Positions 10,831 through 23,700 are shown, numbered from the stretch's first letter. The stretch is 64,000 nucleotides of DNA from Cunninghamia lanceolata (GCA_027924645.1 BSBN01001225.1:11178001-11242000); one strand, 5' to 3'. Made by a program: numbers and translations. Notes: generated by a model not told the origin, from the letters alone.

Positions 10831-11135
10831 ACTTCAGATCACCAAAGCCTTCACAAAAACTTTTGCACAAAATTCAATAATGAAGATTTTATGCACAAAT
10901 TCTCTTTTGAATGATGCACAAAGCCTCCACCGCAACACCGCACGGTTTGTTGGCAGGCCTTGCGGTGATATGGGTGATACCTGTATCACCGCAAGGCCTG
11001 CCAACAAACCGTGCGGTGTTGCGGTGGAGGCTTTGTGCATCATTCAAAAGAGAATTTGTGCATAAATTCTTCATTATTGAATTTTGTGCAGAAGTTTTTG
11101 TGAAGGCTTTGGTGATCCGAAGTGGAACTTGCAAC
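10819..11135. repeat. Long hairpin, 152 bp arms and 13 bp loop
   Basis: Arms 10819-10970 and 10984-11135 are nearly perfect reverse complements around TGGGTGATACCTG. The outer end is GTTGCAAGTTCC. The inner third is GC-rich (GCAACACCGCACGG, GGCAGGCCTTGCGGTGAT) and the outer part AT-rich. The left end runs directly into plus-strand PPR text and the right end into minus-strand exon text of another gene. Overlapping ORFs on both strands only reflect the symmetry. It could be a foldback transposon or a young inverted duplication able to give small RNAs. No target duplication was seen. Confidence 0.9.
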
Positions 11136-12424
11136 ATTTCTGCTTGAATAAATAGGTGGATAAGGTACACCCTCCATTCCACCAGCTCTGCTACCTCCAA
11201 CTAGACCTATGAAAAGTGATTGAAGGAATAAATTACAAAATATCATCCTATCTGTTTATGATGTTTTTCTAAGCATCAAAAATTTAAACAAACAAACTAC
11301 AAAGCACACTAGTACATCTCTTAATTGTATAGACCAGGACAGTTGAACCACCATTATACCACTCAATGAATACTAACCAGCTCCTAAGTCATGATCCAAA
11401 TGACTCCTTTGGCCCCTTGTAGGTGGTCTTGTATATGAAAGCTTTGGGTCCTAACAAAAAACCACAAAATCAAGAAGTTCAAACCAAGAATAAATGATAT
11501 AGGGAAAATAACCTACAATAAAGATTTAAATTAAAATAAAAAGACTACTAGATCTAAATATGGGCGCTTGATAGATCAACTCACATCCATTTAAATTTTT
11601 CACCCAACAAAGTCTCAACTATGTTTCTTGGAAACAAGAAAAATGTATTTCTTATGGAAATATGACTTATCCATTTGAGAAGGTTCAGGTATTCATGAAA
11701 TGAAACATGGTTAGTTAAGAAGCATGTGAAGTTAATTCATCTTCTACAGTGATTCTCCTACAATGTTCTACATGTGATACACATCTATACATACATTTCT
11801 TAAAAGAACATTCAAGGACTAATACCTCACAGAGTTCCAGCTATAGACATCAAAAACTATCACTAAGACTTAGATTTAGCTACATATATACAACCCCCAA
11901 CCTAATAATCAAATCAATAAGATTTTGATTTGAGTTTCCCAAACTCAAGCTCTTAGCCTGGGCCCTGGGCTACAAACTCTACAAAAGCACTCAACCCAAA
12001 AGAAATGGCCTAAAATTTCAAAAAACACTTCATTGCTTCAGTAAGCATGCACTGCTTTTGTTGGATACTGATTCAACCAAAAGAGAAAGACCAAAAGAAA
12101 ATAAGGCCTTATATTTAACTCCAATCTTTCAATAGTTATATAAGTTACAGATCAGCCCATAATGTTTCATTTAGGATTTAAAATTTTACCTTTGAATAGA
12201 ATGACAAACTTAAGTATGTATGGTTTCATAATAGGTGAAATACAACTAAAAGTTTACCATCAACAAGGAGATTATTTACCTGGAGCAGCAATTGGATAAG
12301 AAACTGGTGGTTGTGAAGGTGAAGTCCACTAGCCATTAAGAGGTCCTAAAGTAGGACTAGGTCTTTCTAGTGGAGGACCACTAAAATTTGGCAAAGCTGC
12401 TTGCATTGATCCCATGCTTGGAAA
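11136..12424 (-). pseudogene. Three remnant exons of a Pro/Gly-rich protein
   Basis: Minus-strand exon-like blocks with AG and GT borders lie at 12280-12424 (FPSMGSMQAALPNFSGPP, then SPSQPPVSYPIAAP), 11378-11450 (DPKLSYTRPPTRGQRSHLDH) and 11136-11206 (GLVGGSRAGG, then EGVPYPPIYSSRN). Blocks two and three join in frame. Block one carries an in-frame TAG and is one base out of phase with block two. The composition resembles the low-complexity N-terminal part of a large plant protein, but I cannot name it. The third block ends at the hairpin, so the gene is truncated there. Confidence 0.5.
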
Positions 12425-12829
12425 CTATACAATAATTTCAACCATGAAACTAATTTAAACCTAGAAGCATGACTAATCTTAGTATTAAAAAAAAATATAA
12501 TAGATACAATTGTTTCAACTTTCAATAAGTGACTGTGAAAGCATGAAATCCAAACAAAAGACTTTAGACATAATCACCTCATGTTTTCAAATGAGCAGGG
12601 CATAAGACCCTCTTAACAAAGTCAATAAATGAGACAATGAAATTATTTTCATACTATACCATGTTTGTGTTAGACCAATTTGTAAATATCAAACAAATGT
12701 CAATTCTAGTAATTGTCCAGTGATAGAGTAGTTATTCATCTTCTACAGTGATTCTCCTACAATGTTCTACAAGTGATACACATCTATACATACATTATGA
12801 TAGGAGTATCACAATCCTAGAAGGTTTGT

Positions 12830-14060
12830 AGAGCATTAGAAGGTCTATTTCAAGAATGTATGCTCATGGAGGAGATCTATAGGAGTTCTACAAGACCAAT
12901 AGAGCCATACATGCTTGTATAGGGTATTAAATCAAGGTGAGAGCTCTGTCAAACCTAGAAACGCTATGAAAATTATTAGACATCAGAGGTCCATCAAGAA
13001 TTAAGGAGACTATGGAAGATTAAAGGAGGTCTACAATGTGTAAAGAGGCCTATATAACTATTAAGAAGTCTTTTTAAGCCATATCAAGTCTATCAAATCA
13101 TGTTAGGGTCTATGTAGTTCAAAGAAGCTCTGTATAACCATTAAGGGTCTGTGAAGTTCTCTTAGGATCTGTGAAAACCATTTTAATGTTTGTAAAGAGT
13201 CTTAAAAGCATGAAGAGGTTATTGAATCTCTGTATAATCTTAAGACCTTGTTAAATCTTAAAATACTTTATCAAATCATTAAGAGTCTATGATCTATTGT
13301 AAATCATGAGATTGTCTAAAATACATATTATAAAACATTGAAGACCTTGCATAAACCATGAGAAATTTTGCATGATCATTAGGAACTCTATCAAGTCATT
13401 AAAGGTGTGCACAAGATTTTTTAAGGGTCTGTGAAGTTTTCTAAGGGTTTATGAGACATTTGTAAGGTCTATATAGATAGACTTCTAGAAACCCTATGGA
13501 ACCCATAACAGGCCTATACATGGCCCAGCCAAGAAAATAATAGAAAGGTTTGTAGTCATTCATTAGGCTTGCTAAGCCATGAAGAGTCTTTGAAGCTATT
13601 AAAAGGTCTACCAAACATTTCTATGTCTGTCAAACTTTTATGAAGGGTTTGTGAAGCATTTGGTGTATGTGATTATCTTTGGAGTACTTGTGGCATCATA
13701 TGGAGAAATAAATGTCAACTAGATAAAGAGTGACCATACAAAGGGATCAAAGACAGTGGAAGGGTAAAGCGTAGGATGTTGTACCAAAAGGTTATCAAGT
13801 GAGAAGTAATGAAGAAAAATCAATCACTAAATGATCTTCATTCCCAAAAATAATGGGTAATGTTGGCAATGCATACAGGGGTAAGATCCCTATCACCATG
13901 AGGCATTTCAAGCATTCAAAGTTTTTATAGCCCTAAGAAGGTTTGTCAAGAGTTTTAGGGATATGTATAACCTAGGAAGGTCTGCATAATATTTTTAAGG
14001 TCTTTGTAAACCCTAAGAGCTCTATTAAACCCTAATAAGGTCTATCAAACCCTAAAGTTC
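12830..14060. repeat. Degenerate GGTCTRTRAA keyword array
   Basis: Words such as GGTCTATRNAG, GGTCTGTGAAG, GATCTGTGAAA and AAGTCT recur about every 20-30 bp from 12830 to 13640 and again from 13900 to 14060, separated by text such as AACCATTAAG. Spacing is irregular and no fixed unit can be drawn. No gene is visible. The style resembles the GGCGC array at 345-4115, with a different word. Confidence 0.6.
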
Positions 14061-14149
14061 CATCATTTTTATCAAATCCAGTGTTTACTACAGTACCGCT
14101 GATTGCAGATAAGAGAGGTGCAGGCTAGCGGTGTTAACCACCGTCCCGC

Positions 14150-14600
14150 GGGAGTCTTTTGATAGTTTGTACAGTAGTGTGGTGAGGAACCCATTGTCCC
14201 GCGATGGCCAATGGAATGGCTTGTCGTAGCGTGGTATACATACCATCGTCCTATGATGGCCAATGGAATAGCCTTGCGGTAGTGCGGTATACATACCACC
14301 ATCCCGCGATGGTCAATGGAATGGCCTTGCGGTAGTGTGGTAAACATACTGCCATCCCATGATGGTCAATGTAGTGGCCTTGCGGTAGTGTGGTATACAT
14401 ACCGCCATCCCGCGATGGTCAATGGAATGGCCTTGCAGTAGTGCAGTATACATACTGCCATCCTACGATGGTCAATGGAATGGCCTTGTGGTAGTGTGGT
14501 ATACATATTGCCGTCCCACGATGGTCAATGGAATGGCCTTGCAGTGGTGTGGTGTGTAACCTGCAACACCATGACAGTCATGTAATGAGGTCTACGGTAT
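14150..14600. repeat. 53 bp minisatellite, about eight copies
   Basis: GATGGYCAATGGAATGGCC marks unit starts at 14203, 14255, 14308, 14361, 14414, 14467 and 14520, spaced 52 or 53 bp. A degraded unit precedes them and another follows. Each unit carries a small hairpin around GGTATACATACC and CpG-containing ends (CCGCCATCCCGC). Unit-to-unit differences are mostly C/T and G/A. There is no coding role. Confidence 0.92.
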
Positions 14601-14863
14601 GGTGGTTAAGCCTGGGAATGACGAACAAAGATGGAACCGTGAGAAAGGCCAATGGTGATTGACTGATGAGTAAGGTGTCAACACATGGCACGAGGTTGCT
14701 TCTTGATGTAAGCCATCAAAGTACCTATATCACACATTTCTAGCTATGTAAATATCCAGCATCTTATGAGGTACTTTGTAGTACTCATTCAATGTCATGT
14801 CAAAATCTTCACACAAGACTTTTAGTTTCATGAGCTCAAGCCAATTGACGCTGCCTTAAATTT

Positions 14864-15523
14864 CTACTCTTTAGATGATTCCTCCTTTATAACCTTTTCC
14901 AATTGTTCTCTCAATACATCTACTGAGCTGATTGAATTGTTTTCACCATAAAACTTGCATGGAATCTTTACAATGAATTCACGAAAATCATCTAAGATAT
15001 TTGGGGCTAAAGCATAAGCCTCCTTGAATTTATCTTTTCCTCCTAATTTTTTAATCTTGTATTTATAAGCCTCTTTCCATTCTTTATGAAAATGGAGATC
15101 TTTCCCATCAATAATTTCTTCTAAGACAAGAGTGTTCAAATCAACTTGGGCCATCTCCAACATTTCCTCTATATAGTCAAGCATGATCTGATGGATTGCT
15201 TGGTTTGAAGAGTTCCGAATTTCCCTAGTATCTTGATTATAAAAGTTTGCAAAAGTCATGACAAGCTCCAAGGATTGAACACAAATGGGAAAGGCAGCAA
15301 CTTGTATGATACCACTTTCTGCGAGGTGTCTACCCATGCACTTTGTTTTATTCATTTGCTCTATCCTTTTGTGGAATTCGTCTAGGCTCACATGGCCTAA
15401 ATCTATATTTGAAATTTGTACAATTTCTGAGATGATCTTAAAAGGAGGAACCACCTCTTTGAATTCATATTTCATCTTGGATAGAGATGACATATGCCCC
15501 AAATTCCCTTGATTTTGAAAAGA
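14864..15523 (-). CDS. Open 219-codon exon, protein of unknown function
   Basis: The frame is open from a convincing 3' splice site (TATTTTTCTCTAG, ending at 15524) to a TAA at 14864-14866, so this may be the last exon of a longer gene. The first ATG inside it is at 15491-15493. The product is Lys/Glu-rich and mainly helical, with the stretches SLDEFHKRIEQMNKTKC, QIMLDYIEEMLEMAQVDLN and KDKFKEAYALAPNILDDF. No signal peptide, membrane segment or known motif is visible. An open frame of this length amid decayed sequence is notable. It could be a gag-like protein or a host exon. No upstream exon could be assigned. Confidence 0.45.
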   Translation of the reverse strand, partial: SFQNQGNLGHMSSLSKMKYEFKEVVPPFKIISEIVQISNIDLGHVSLDEFHKRIEQMNKTKCMGRHLAESGIIQVAAFPICVQSLELVMTFANFYNQDTREIRNSSNQAIHQIMLDYIEEMLEMAQVDLNTLVLEEIIDGKDLHFHKEWKEAYKYKIKKLGGKDKFKEAYALAPNILDDFREFIVKIPCKFYGENNSISSVDVLREQLEKVIKEESSKE

Positions 15524-15524
15524 C

Positions 15525-16582
15525 TAGAGAAAAATAGTTGAAAATATGCTTTGGCGGGCTTTTAGACTTTTGATGCAAGTTTGTAATTACCAAGAAGGCC
15601 AAAACGTTTGGATCTTAGCCTTTGACAAAGTTTTATACTTTTCATGTAATGATCTAACAATTACAAGAGTGCTTTGAAAGCTCACAATTCCATAGAGGAT
15701 TTTAGTAAGCAAAGTTTTAGGTTTTTGATGTAAGGATGTAGGATTACAAACAAATCCAAAAAGTCTAAAACTAGAACAAGGAGGGGTTCTAGGGTTTGAT
15801 TATAAAGATGTAAAATTTACAATAGTGCAAGAAAAATCTAGAATTTTAGAATGGTGAACTAACACAAGGTTTCAGTGTTTGTTTGTAACTTAATAAAATT
15901 TACAAAGGCAACATGAAAGTTCAAATAGGGACAAATAGGTGGGAGTCCATGTGGCAGGGTTGTAGTAAGGCTTTAAGTCTCTAGGTTGAAACCCATCGAC
16001 CTTAAAAGGTGATGGCACTGCCTCCTTCAATTGCAAATGTAGACTACTGAATGACTGTGAGGATTATCTATAATGTTCGGAACATTGATGGACCCAAACA
16101 TTGTTGGGGCAGATGGCAGGGTATGCTTGGAGGTGACGATGTGTTAAATGTCTTTTGTTTGTAGTTGTAATTTGTACCATAAATTACATATTTAAATAAG
16201 TGTTTAAATGTGCAACCATTTATTGTGCCTAAGCAGAAATCAACCTGAACATGTTCCAATTTCCCATCATGTTGCCAATGCCATCTCATTTCCTATTTCT
16301 CACTTCTAGCAGCACAGATTAGAGGATAGATGTGGCCAATGTTGAATAGTAATAGCACAAAGTGCAAATATGTAACTGATCTTGAATAATCCAAAATGTT
16401 AGAAGATACTGATAAAAACCCTAAAAGATGGAAAACCTCATAAACTTCATAAATCAAATCTTATGAGCTCAATTCCTACCATGAAAATCAATTCATAAAG
16501 AAACATTAAATTAGAAAATAAAATAATTTCAGTATCGCCTATGCAAATTGTTGCAAACATACTAAGATTATGGGGTAAGTCG
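15525..16582. other. No gene recognised; loosely repetitive
   Basis: Between about 15540 and 15930, phrases built on TTTTGATGTAAGGATGTAGG and ATTACAA recur loosely every 70-110 bp. The rest is AT-rich. Small minus-strand ORFs near 16068-16289 look accidental. The right edge is the LTR of element A. Confidence 0.35.
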
Positions 16583-17834
16583 TGTTAGATTCAGGATAGA
16601 CAACTGAGATGGGGGGGTGAATCAGTTGTCAAAAACTTTCTTTCCAATAACACACTTAAATCCTTCTTGTTATTTAGCAGCATAACAATAAATCAATCAT
16701 GGAAACATAATGCATTAAATCAAGAGCAGAAACACATCAACACATAAGACACCAAGATTTTGACATGGAAAACCCGGTTAAGGGAAAAACCACAGGGTGA
16801 TTAACCCAAGATTGTATTCTCTATTAGAAGAATAGAAAGAGCAAAATGACACATGCCAATTAGGGCTCACTGCCCGAGCACACTACTCACAAGAGGCTCA
16901 TTGCCTATAATAGACTCACTGTCTACAGAATGATAAGTATCATAAACTTGAACTGGAGAATAGCATCTTTACCATGCTTGAATCAGTTCCATTTAAGCCC
17001 AAAACTTATGTTCTGCCTTTCGCTCTCTTCCTTGCTACCACACTCACATCTCCACAAGAAACACTTTGAAATGACTTTACAATCCCTTATTTATACAAGG
17101 CATCGACTTAGGAATAATCATCTAAGTCAGCAAACATCTCTAAGAACATCCGCAAGATGTGTAATACATCCAATTGGCTAGTCTCTAGAAGAACACCATC
17201 ATCCGGAGGTTATTCTTCAATTACGAGCTCTAACTCCAATGCGGACCACCACCACAAACTAGACATGAACCAAAGACCTCCACAAGATTGCCTGAACCAC
17301 CAAGAACATCTGCACTTCATCTACTTACTGAAATCCTTCTCTCCTTCATCTGGGACCTTAAGAACATAGTCTGTCATCACTGTCATAAAGGAATAGATGT
17401 TTCCAGACCTTCAAACCACGAACCAATTGAGTTGACACTTCACAAAGACTTCTTCAACACTCCAACAAATCTACAGAATAGGATAATGCATTTCCAGATC
17501 TCACCGAACCTATCTGTGTCACTCTGTCACCTTTGAACACCTGTTGGAACCGGTTTTACTTGAATGGCCACAACTTCTTTAGATCTTCATGCGGACCTCT
17601 GAAGTCTTTATTAGATCACTTTAAGACACATATCTACAAACCCTTTAAACCACATCCTCTGATCCTTATCTTATCTTGGACTTTTACCTTACTGTCTTCA
17701 CTGTTCTTCTCTGTTCCTGATTAGGACTAATTTTCTCAATATCCTCATCACTCAGTTCATCCAATCCTTTTCATCGATGCAACAGGAGTATGCTGACATC
17801 AATGACAACACCGGTTAGGCCCATACTTGCAACA
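16583..17834 (-). repeat. 3' LTR of element A
   Basis: This direct repeat of 29483-30723 has a TATA box (TATAAATA, minus) at 17088-17095. The last bases, read on the minus strand, include the conserved GATTCACCCCCC and CTCAGTTG text near the end. Confidence 0.93.
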
Positions 17835-18166
17835 ATCTCCCCCTTTGTCATTGATGGCAACATATGATGTGAAAAACTATTTTAACCATCAAGACAAGAA
17901 CTTCTCCTTACTATCACAACTCCCCCTATCAGAAACAACCATTCACATGTCTTCTCTTCCTTTACTTCTCCCCCTTTGATCATCAACCACTTGTTTTTCA
18001 CACGTCTTCTCTCCCCCTTTGACATAAATGGCAAAGGGCTCATACTTGCAACTCCAACCCTTCAGAATCATACCAACTGCTCCCCCTGAGTGGCAGCTCC
18101 CTATCATCAATCCGGACCACAAGATATGACTATGATATCTACCGAACTGATGCACTCCAGTGCACC

Positions 18167-18738
18167 TTAGTTCATCACCAGAGGGGCAATAACCCCTAAC
18201 TTCTCCCTGACATACTCAAAAGAGTCCTTAGGTAGAGGTTTAGTGAAGATGTCTGGAATCTGATCCTTGGATGGCACAAACTCCAATCTAACTTCATTCT
18301 TGTTCACTTGTTCTCTCAAAAAGTGAAACTTGATGGATATATGTTTAGTCTTTGAATGCAACACCAGAATCTTGGATATATTTATTGCACTTGAATTATC
18401 ACAAAAGATTGTGATAGGCTCCTCATACTCCACTCTTATGTCTCTTAGCATTTGTTTCATCCACAAAACTTGAGTGCAACTACCTACTGCTACAATATAT
18501 TCTGCTTCTATAGTGGACAGAGATATTGCCTCTTGTTTCTTGCTCAACCAAGAAACCAATCTCTTCCCCAAAAAGAATGCTCCACCACTAGTACTCTTCT
18601 GGTCATCCACATCTCCTACCCAATCCGCATCTGTATATGCATGAAGAGAGAAATTATGATCTCTAGGATACCGTAATCCATACTCAACTGTTCCTTTTAG
18701 ATATCTAAAAATCCTCTTGATTACCATGACATGAGATT
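18167..18738 (-). pseudogene. Element A: RNase H part of pol
   Basis: The frame carries the copia RNase H signatures DADWVGDVDDQKSTSGG, LVSWLSKKQEAISLST and EAEYIVAVGSCTQ, then HFLREQVNKNEVRLEFVPS and the terminal DIFTKPLP. It ends at TAG/TAA near 18167 and is open throughout. The sequence upstream in pol continues at 25833, on the far side of element B. RNase H would remove RNA from the RNA/DNA hybrid during reverse transcription. Confidence 0.9.
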
Positions 18739-20029
18739 TGTTGCAAGTATGAGGTTAACCAGTGTTGTCATTGATGTCAACATACTCATATTGCATTGAT
18801 AAGAAGGTTTGGATGAGCCGTGTGTTGAGGATATTAAGAAAAGTAGTCTCAATCAGGAACAGTGAAGAATAGTGATAAGAAGAAGGAAAATGTACTCAAT
18901 AGGTTGAGAATCAGAGGATGTAGATTAAAGGGTTTGTAGATATGAGTCTTGAGATGATCCAATCAAGATTTCAAAGGTCTGCATGAAGATATGAAAAAGT
19001 TGTGATCGGTCAAGTAGAACCGGTTCTGGGAGCTGTTCCGGAGTGACAGAGTGTTACAAAAAGGTCTAGTGAGATCCGGAGGAGCATTGTCAGACTCTAC
19101 AGATTGGAAGGAGTATTTGGGATGTCCTTGTGATGTGTCATCTCAGTTTGTACAAAGTTTGGAGGTCTGAAAGCACCTTCTTCAGTATGACAGTGGCGAC
19201 AGACTGTGTTTTTGAAGTTCCAGATGAAGAGGAGAAGAGATTCCAATGAGTAGAGGAAGTGCGGATGTACCTGGTTAATTAGGCAAGCTTGTGAAGGTTC
19301 TTGGATCATGTTGAGGTTATGTTGTTGGTCTCCATTGATGGTAGAGCCTGGAATTGAAGATATTCTTCTAGATGAAGTTCTTGCTCAAACTAGCCGACTG
19401 GATGAGTTGTTCATCTTGCGAATGTTCTTGTGATGGTCGACCGGATGTATTAATCATCTTGCGAATGTCCTTATGGTTGATTGCCGACTTAGATGATTGT
19501 TCCTAAGTCGATGTCTTGTATAAATAAAGGTTTGTGAGTTCATTTGAAAGTGTGTGGAGCAGTGGATGAGAGTGGTATAGCGAAAGAGTGAAGGGCAGAT
19601 CTGAAGTATCTCGGGCTTAAATGGAACTGATCCAGACATGGTAAAGATGTCAATCTCCAGTTCAAGTTTGTGATTCTTATCACTTTGTAGACAGTGTGTC
19701 TCTTGTAGGCAGTGTGCCTCTTTGTGAGCAGTGTGCTCGGGCAGTGAGCCCTAATTGGCATGTGCCATTCATTTTTCTTATTCTTCTAACAGAGAATAAT
19801 CCTTGGGTTAATCACCCCGTGGTTTTTCCCTTAACTGGGTTTTCCACATCAAAATCTTGGTGTCCAATGTGTTGATGTTTATCTACTTTTGTGTTTATGC
19901 ATTATGCTTTCATGGATGGTTAATTGATATGCTATTAACTAACGAAGAAGAATCAAGTGTTTGAAGTAGAAGCAAGTTTTTGTACAACTGATTCACCCCC
20001 CCTCTCAGTTGTGTGCCCTAGATCTAACA
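18739..20029 (+). repeat. 5' LTR of element B
   Basis: It begins TGTTGCAAGTATG and ends GATCTAACA, with a TATA box (TATAAATA) at 19519-19526 that should set the RNA start. Short recurring phrases of the type CAGTGTGCCTC occur near its end. Confidence 0.94.
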
Positions 20030-20086
20030 ATTGGTATCAGAGCCAAGTTCCTCTGAAAGGAGCTTAACCACTTGAGGAGATCCAGG

Positions 20087-20728
20087 ATGTTGTCATACAA
20101 GAAGGATAGTCCGAAGTTTGATGGAACCAACTTCACTCTCTGGAAAGGTCGCATGAAATGTCACTTGGAGTGTATGGGAAAAGCATACTTGGCCATGGTC
20201 TCAAAACCATATGTACCTCCATAGGGTGGTCCAACAACTCTGAATGAAATCACAAATGCTAAAAACAATTTGCGGACCAAGGAAGCTCTTCTAAGCACAT
20301 TGAATGACTCAGATCTCTCAAATGTTATTGACCTACCAACTGCATATGAGATCTAGACTAAACTGGAACTTCTATATGAAGCAGATGAGTTTGTCAAGAG
20401 TGCAAGGTTGCAAAGTCTGAAAGGGAAATTTGAAAGATTGAAGATGAGAGATGATGAAAATATCACTACCTTTATGCCTAGAGTGAATGAGCTAGTGTGT
20501 GGAATCAGGAATGCTGGTGGAGTTCTGGATGAAAATGAAATTGTTTGCAAAATTCTTAGATCCCTTCATGCTGCCTACAAAATCAAGGTTGCTGCCATTG
20601 ATGAATTCAGAGCCCATACAACTGTCACAAGAGAGCAACTGGCTGGCAAACTAGCTGCATTTGAAATGACTAAGTTTGGAGATGATCCCCCAAGACTGAA
20701 TCTGCATTCAAATCCAGTGCCTATGTGA
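20087..20728 (+). pseudogene. Element B: gag (capsid part)
   Basis: From ATG 20087 the frame reads MLSYKKDSPKFDGTNFTLWK and continues through the capsid-type region (LKMRDDENITTFMPRVNELV) to a TGA at 20726-20728. It has in-frame TAG stops near 20222 and 20354. Intact copia gag coats the RNA in the virus-like particle. The zinc-knuckle part is in another frame, entered near the C run at 20688-20692 where a -1 shift would be required. Element A has the same arrangement. Confidence 0.88.
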
Positions 20729-23700
20729 AAGGCAAACAAAGATTTGATTCAGGAGAGAACTCTTCAAGGAAAGATATGGAAGAGGAAGAAGTAGAAACAG
20801 CTCAACTTGAAGACCTCATTGCAAAGAGACTGCTAAGAGGATCCGGTAAGTATGAAGGAAAACTACCCTTTAAGTGCTTCAACTGCAATAAGATTGGTCA
20901 TTTTGCTTCAAGATGTCCAAAAAGATCTGCAAGGTCTAATACCAACAGACAAAGGTTTCAAAAGAACTGCTATTATGTTCATGAAGAAGATGACGATGAA
21001 GGAGTAACAGATGATGAATCAGAAATAGGAAGCAAATCTAGAAATGAATGGGTGTTTATTACCATCCAGGAAGAAGATTCAATATCCTCTGAATCTGTCA
21101 ATCATAAGGTTGTAGAAAGAGCTTTGGCTGCCCAAATTGAAGAAAAGGATGGTTGGGTTATTGACAGTGGATGCTCTCACCATATGACTGGTGACAAGAA
21201 TAAGTTCTTAGATTTGGAAAAGTATGAAGGAGGAATGGTAAAGTTTGGTGACAATTCTGCTGGCAGAATCAAAGGTAGGGGAACTATTTCTTTTGATGGA
21301 AAGAGCAAAACTGGTAATGTACTATATGTTGAAGGATTGAAGCACAATCTTCTCAATATTGGTCAGTTAGTGGATAAAGGCTATGATCTCCGGTTCAAGA
21401 ATGGAAGATGCAGAATCTTTACAAGCTCCGGAACTAAGATTGCATCCAATACTCAAACTAAAGGTAATATCTTCCATCTGGTTGGTTGAAATAAAAGTTG
21501 TCTATTTGTTCAAGTTGATCAGAGTTGGCTATGGCATAGAAGAATGTGCCATGTGAATTTTGATAACATCATCAAGATAAGCAATACTCAGGCTGTAAAA
21601 GATCTTCCTAAACTGGTGAAACCTACAAATAGTTTATGCAAAGAATGTCAGCTAGGCAAACAGAGTAGAGTCTCTTTCAAAAGCAAGGATCAGTCCACTA
21701 CTGGATTGTTGGAATTAGTACATACTAATCTCTATGGTCCGACAAGAATCAAGAGTATGCAAGGTGATAGATATTTCATGTTGCTAATTGATGACCATTC
21801 CCGGATGATGTGGGTTACCTTCCTAAAAGAGAAATTAGAAGCCCTTGAGAAGTTCAAAATTTTCAAAGCTATGGTAGAGAATCAAACCGGATTGAAACTG
21901 AAGTGTCTAAGGTCTAATAGAGGTGGTGAATTCACATCCGGTGAATTCATAGACTTCTGTAAGAAGCATGGCATAAAGAGACAGCTATCTGCTCCTAGGA
22001 CTCCACAGCAGAATGGAGTAGTTGAGAGAAAGAACCGGACCATCCAGGAAGCTTCCAGGACAATGATGATGGAAGCAAATGTTCCTCAGATGTTTTGGAG
22101 AGAAGCTATCAGCACTGCAGTCTACACTCTTAATCGAGTTCAAATTAGAAGCAATACCGGTAAGACTCCTTATGAACTTTGGTTTGGTTTAACTCCTACT
22201 GCGAGATACTTCAGAGTATTTGGTAGCAAATGTTATATCAAAAGAGATGAATATTTAGGAAAGTTTGATGCTAGAAGTGATGAAGGAATTTTCTTGGGTT
22301 ACTCCACTCAAAGCAAAGCATACCGGTGTTACAATAAGAGATTGAGAAAGATGATAGAAAATACAAATGTGAAGGTTGATGAAGGAATGGAGAAGCCCTT
22401 AAGATTCTATGAATGTGATGAAGATGATCAGAATGATCCTCTGGTGCAAGGAGCTCCATCCTCCTCTGAAATTTAGATCCAGACTGATCTGGTAAATTAG
22501 GAAGAAGAAGCTTGTCTAAATGAGCCTGATCAAGATTTAGTAGTGCAAAAAACTCCAAAAGTTCCAAGGTATGTAACTCTAAATCACTCTGAAGATCAGA
22601 TCATAGGTGACAAGAGTAAAGGGGTACAAACAAGGAGAAGAATTGCTCAAGACTCAAATGAACACTATCTGATTTCCAAGATTGAACCTACGACAGTTAA
22701 TGAAGCTTGCAATGATGAAAACTGAACCAAAGCAATGAAGGAAGAATTGATGCAAATTGAGAATAATCATACTTGGGATCTTATTCCCAGACCTAGAGAC
22801 AAGAATGTGATTGGAACCAAATGGGTCTTCCGGAACAAACTGAATGAAGTTGGTGAAGTAAGCAGAAACAAAGCTAGACTGGTCTGCAAAGGCTTCTCTC
22901 AAATAGAAGGAATTGATTTTGAAGAGACCTTTGCTTCAGTGGTAAGAATTGAAGCAGTCAGATTATTTCTTGCATTTGCTGCCTTCAAAGACTTCAAACT
23001 ATATCAGATGGATGTCAAGTCTGCCTTCCTAAATGGTGATCTGGAAGAAGAAGTTTACATTGAACAACCGGATGCATTTCAATTGTCTGATAATGATGAT
23101 ATGGTTTGCAAGTTGAAGAAAGCATTGTATGGATTAAAGCAAGCCCCAAGAGCATGGTATGAAAGTTTGGATAAGCATCTTGTGTAGATTGGATTCAACA
23201 AAGGTACTACTGACAGTAACTTATATTTCAAAATTGATCATGAAAACATTTTGGTTGTTGAAGTGTTTGTGGATGATATTATTTTTGGAGGAAGAGATAG
23301 TATGTGCAAAACTTTTGTAAATCAGATGAAAAATGAGTTTGAATTGTCTATGCTTGGTGAAATGAATTTCTTCTTGGGTCTGCAAATTACTCAAACAAAG
23401 AAAGGGATCTTCATTTCTTAGACCAAATATGTGATAGAATTGTTGAGGAAATTCGGTATGGAAGATTCAAAGCCAATGAACACTCCTATGGCAACCGGAT
23501 GTAAGTTGAGAAAAGATGATGACTCTCCGAAGACAGATCAGACAAAGTTTAGATCAATGATTGGTGGATTGTTGTATCTCACTCAGACTAGACCAAATAT
23601 AATGCAGGTTGTTGGTCTTGTGGCAAGATTTCAAGCTGATCCTAGAGAATCTCATGTTATGGCAATCAAAAAAAAATTTAGGTTCTTGAAAGGAACAGTT

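Noticed and set aside
10820..11246. Several overlapping ORFs on both strands
   Set aside because: They are mirror images produced by the hairpin.
14072..14347. ORFs inside the minisatellite
   Set aside because: They repeat with the 53 bp unit and change frame. No protein is likely.
14150..14600. CRISPR-like array
   Set aside because: Units are joined without unique spacers and the genome is a plant. It is a minisatellite.
22271..22902. Minus-strand ORFs within element B (also 20353-20550)
   Set aside because: They are shadows of the integrase, RT and gag frames on the plus strand.
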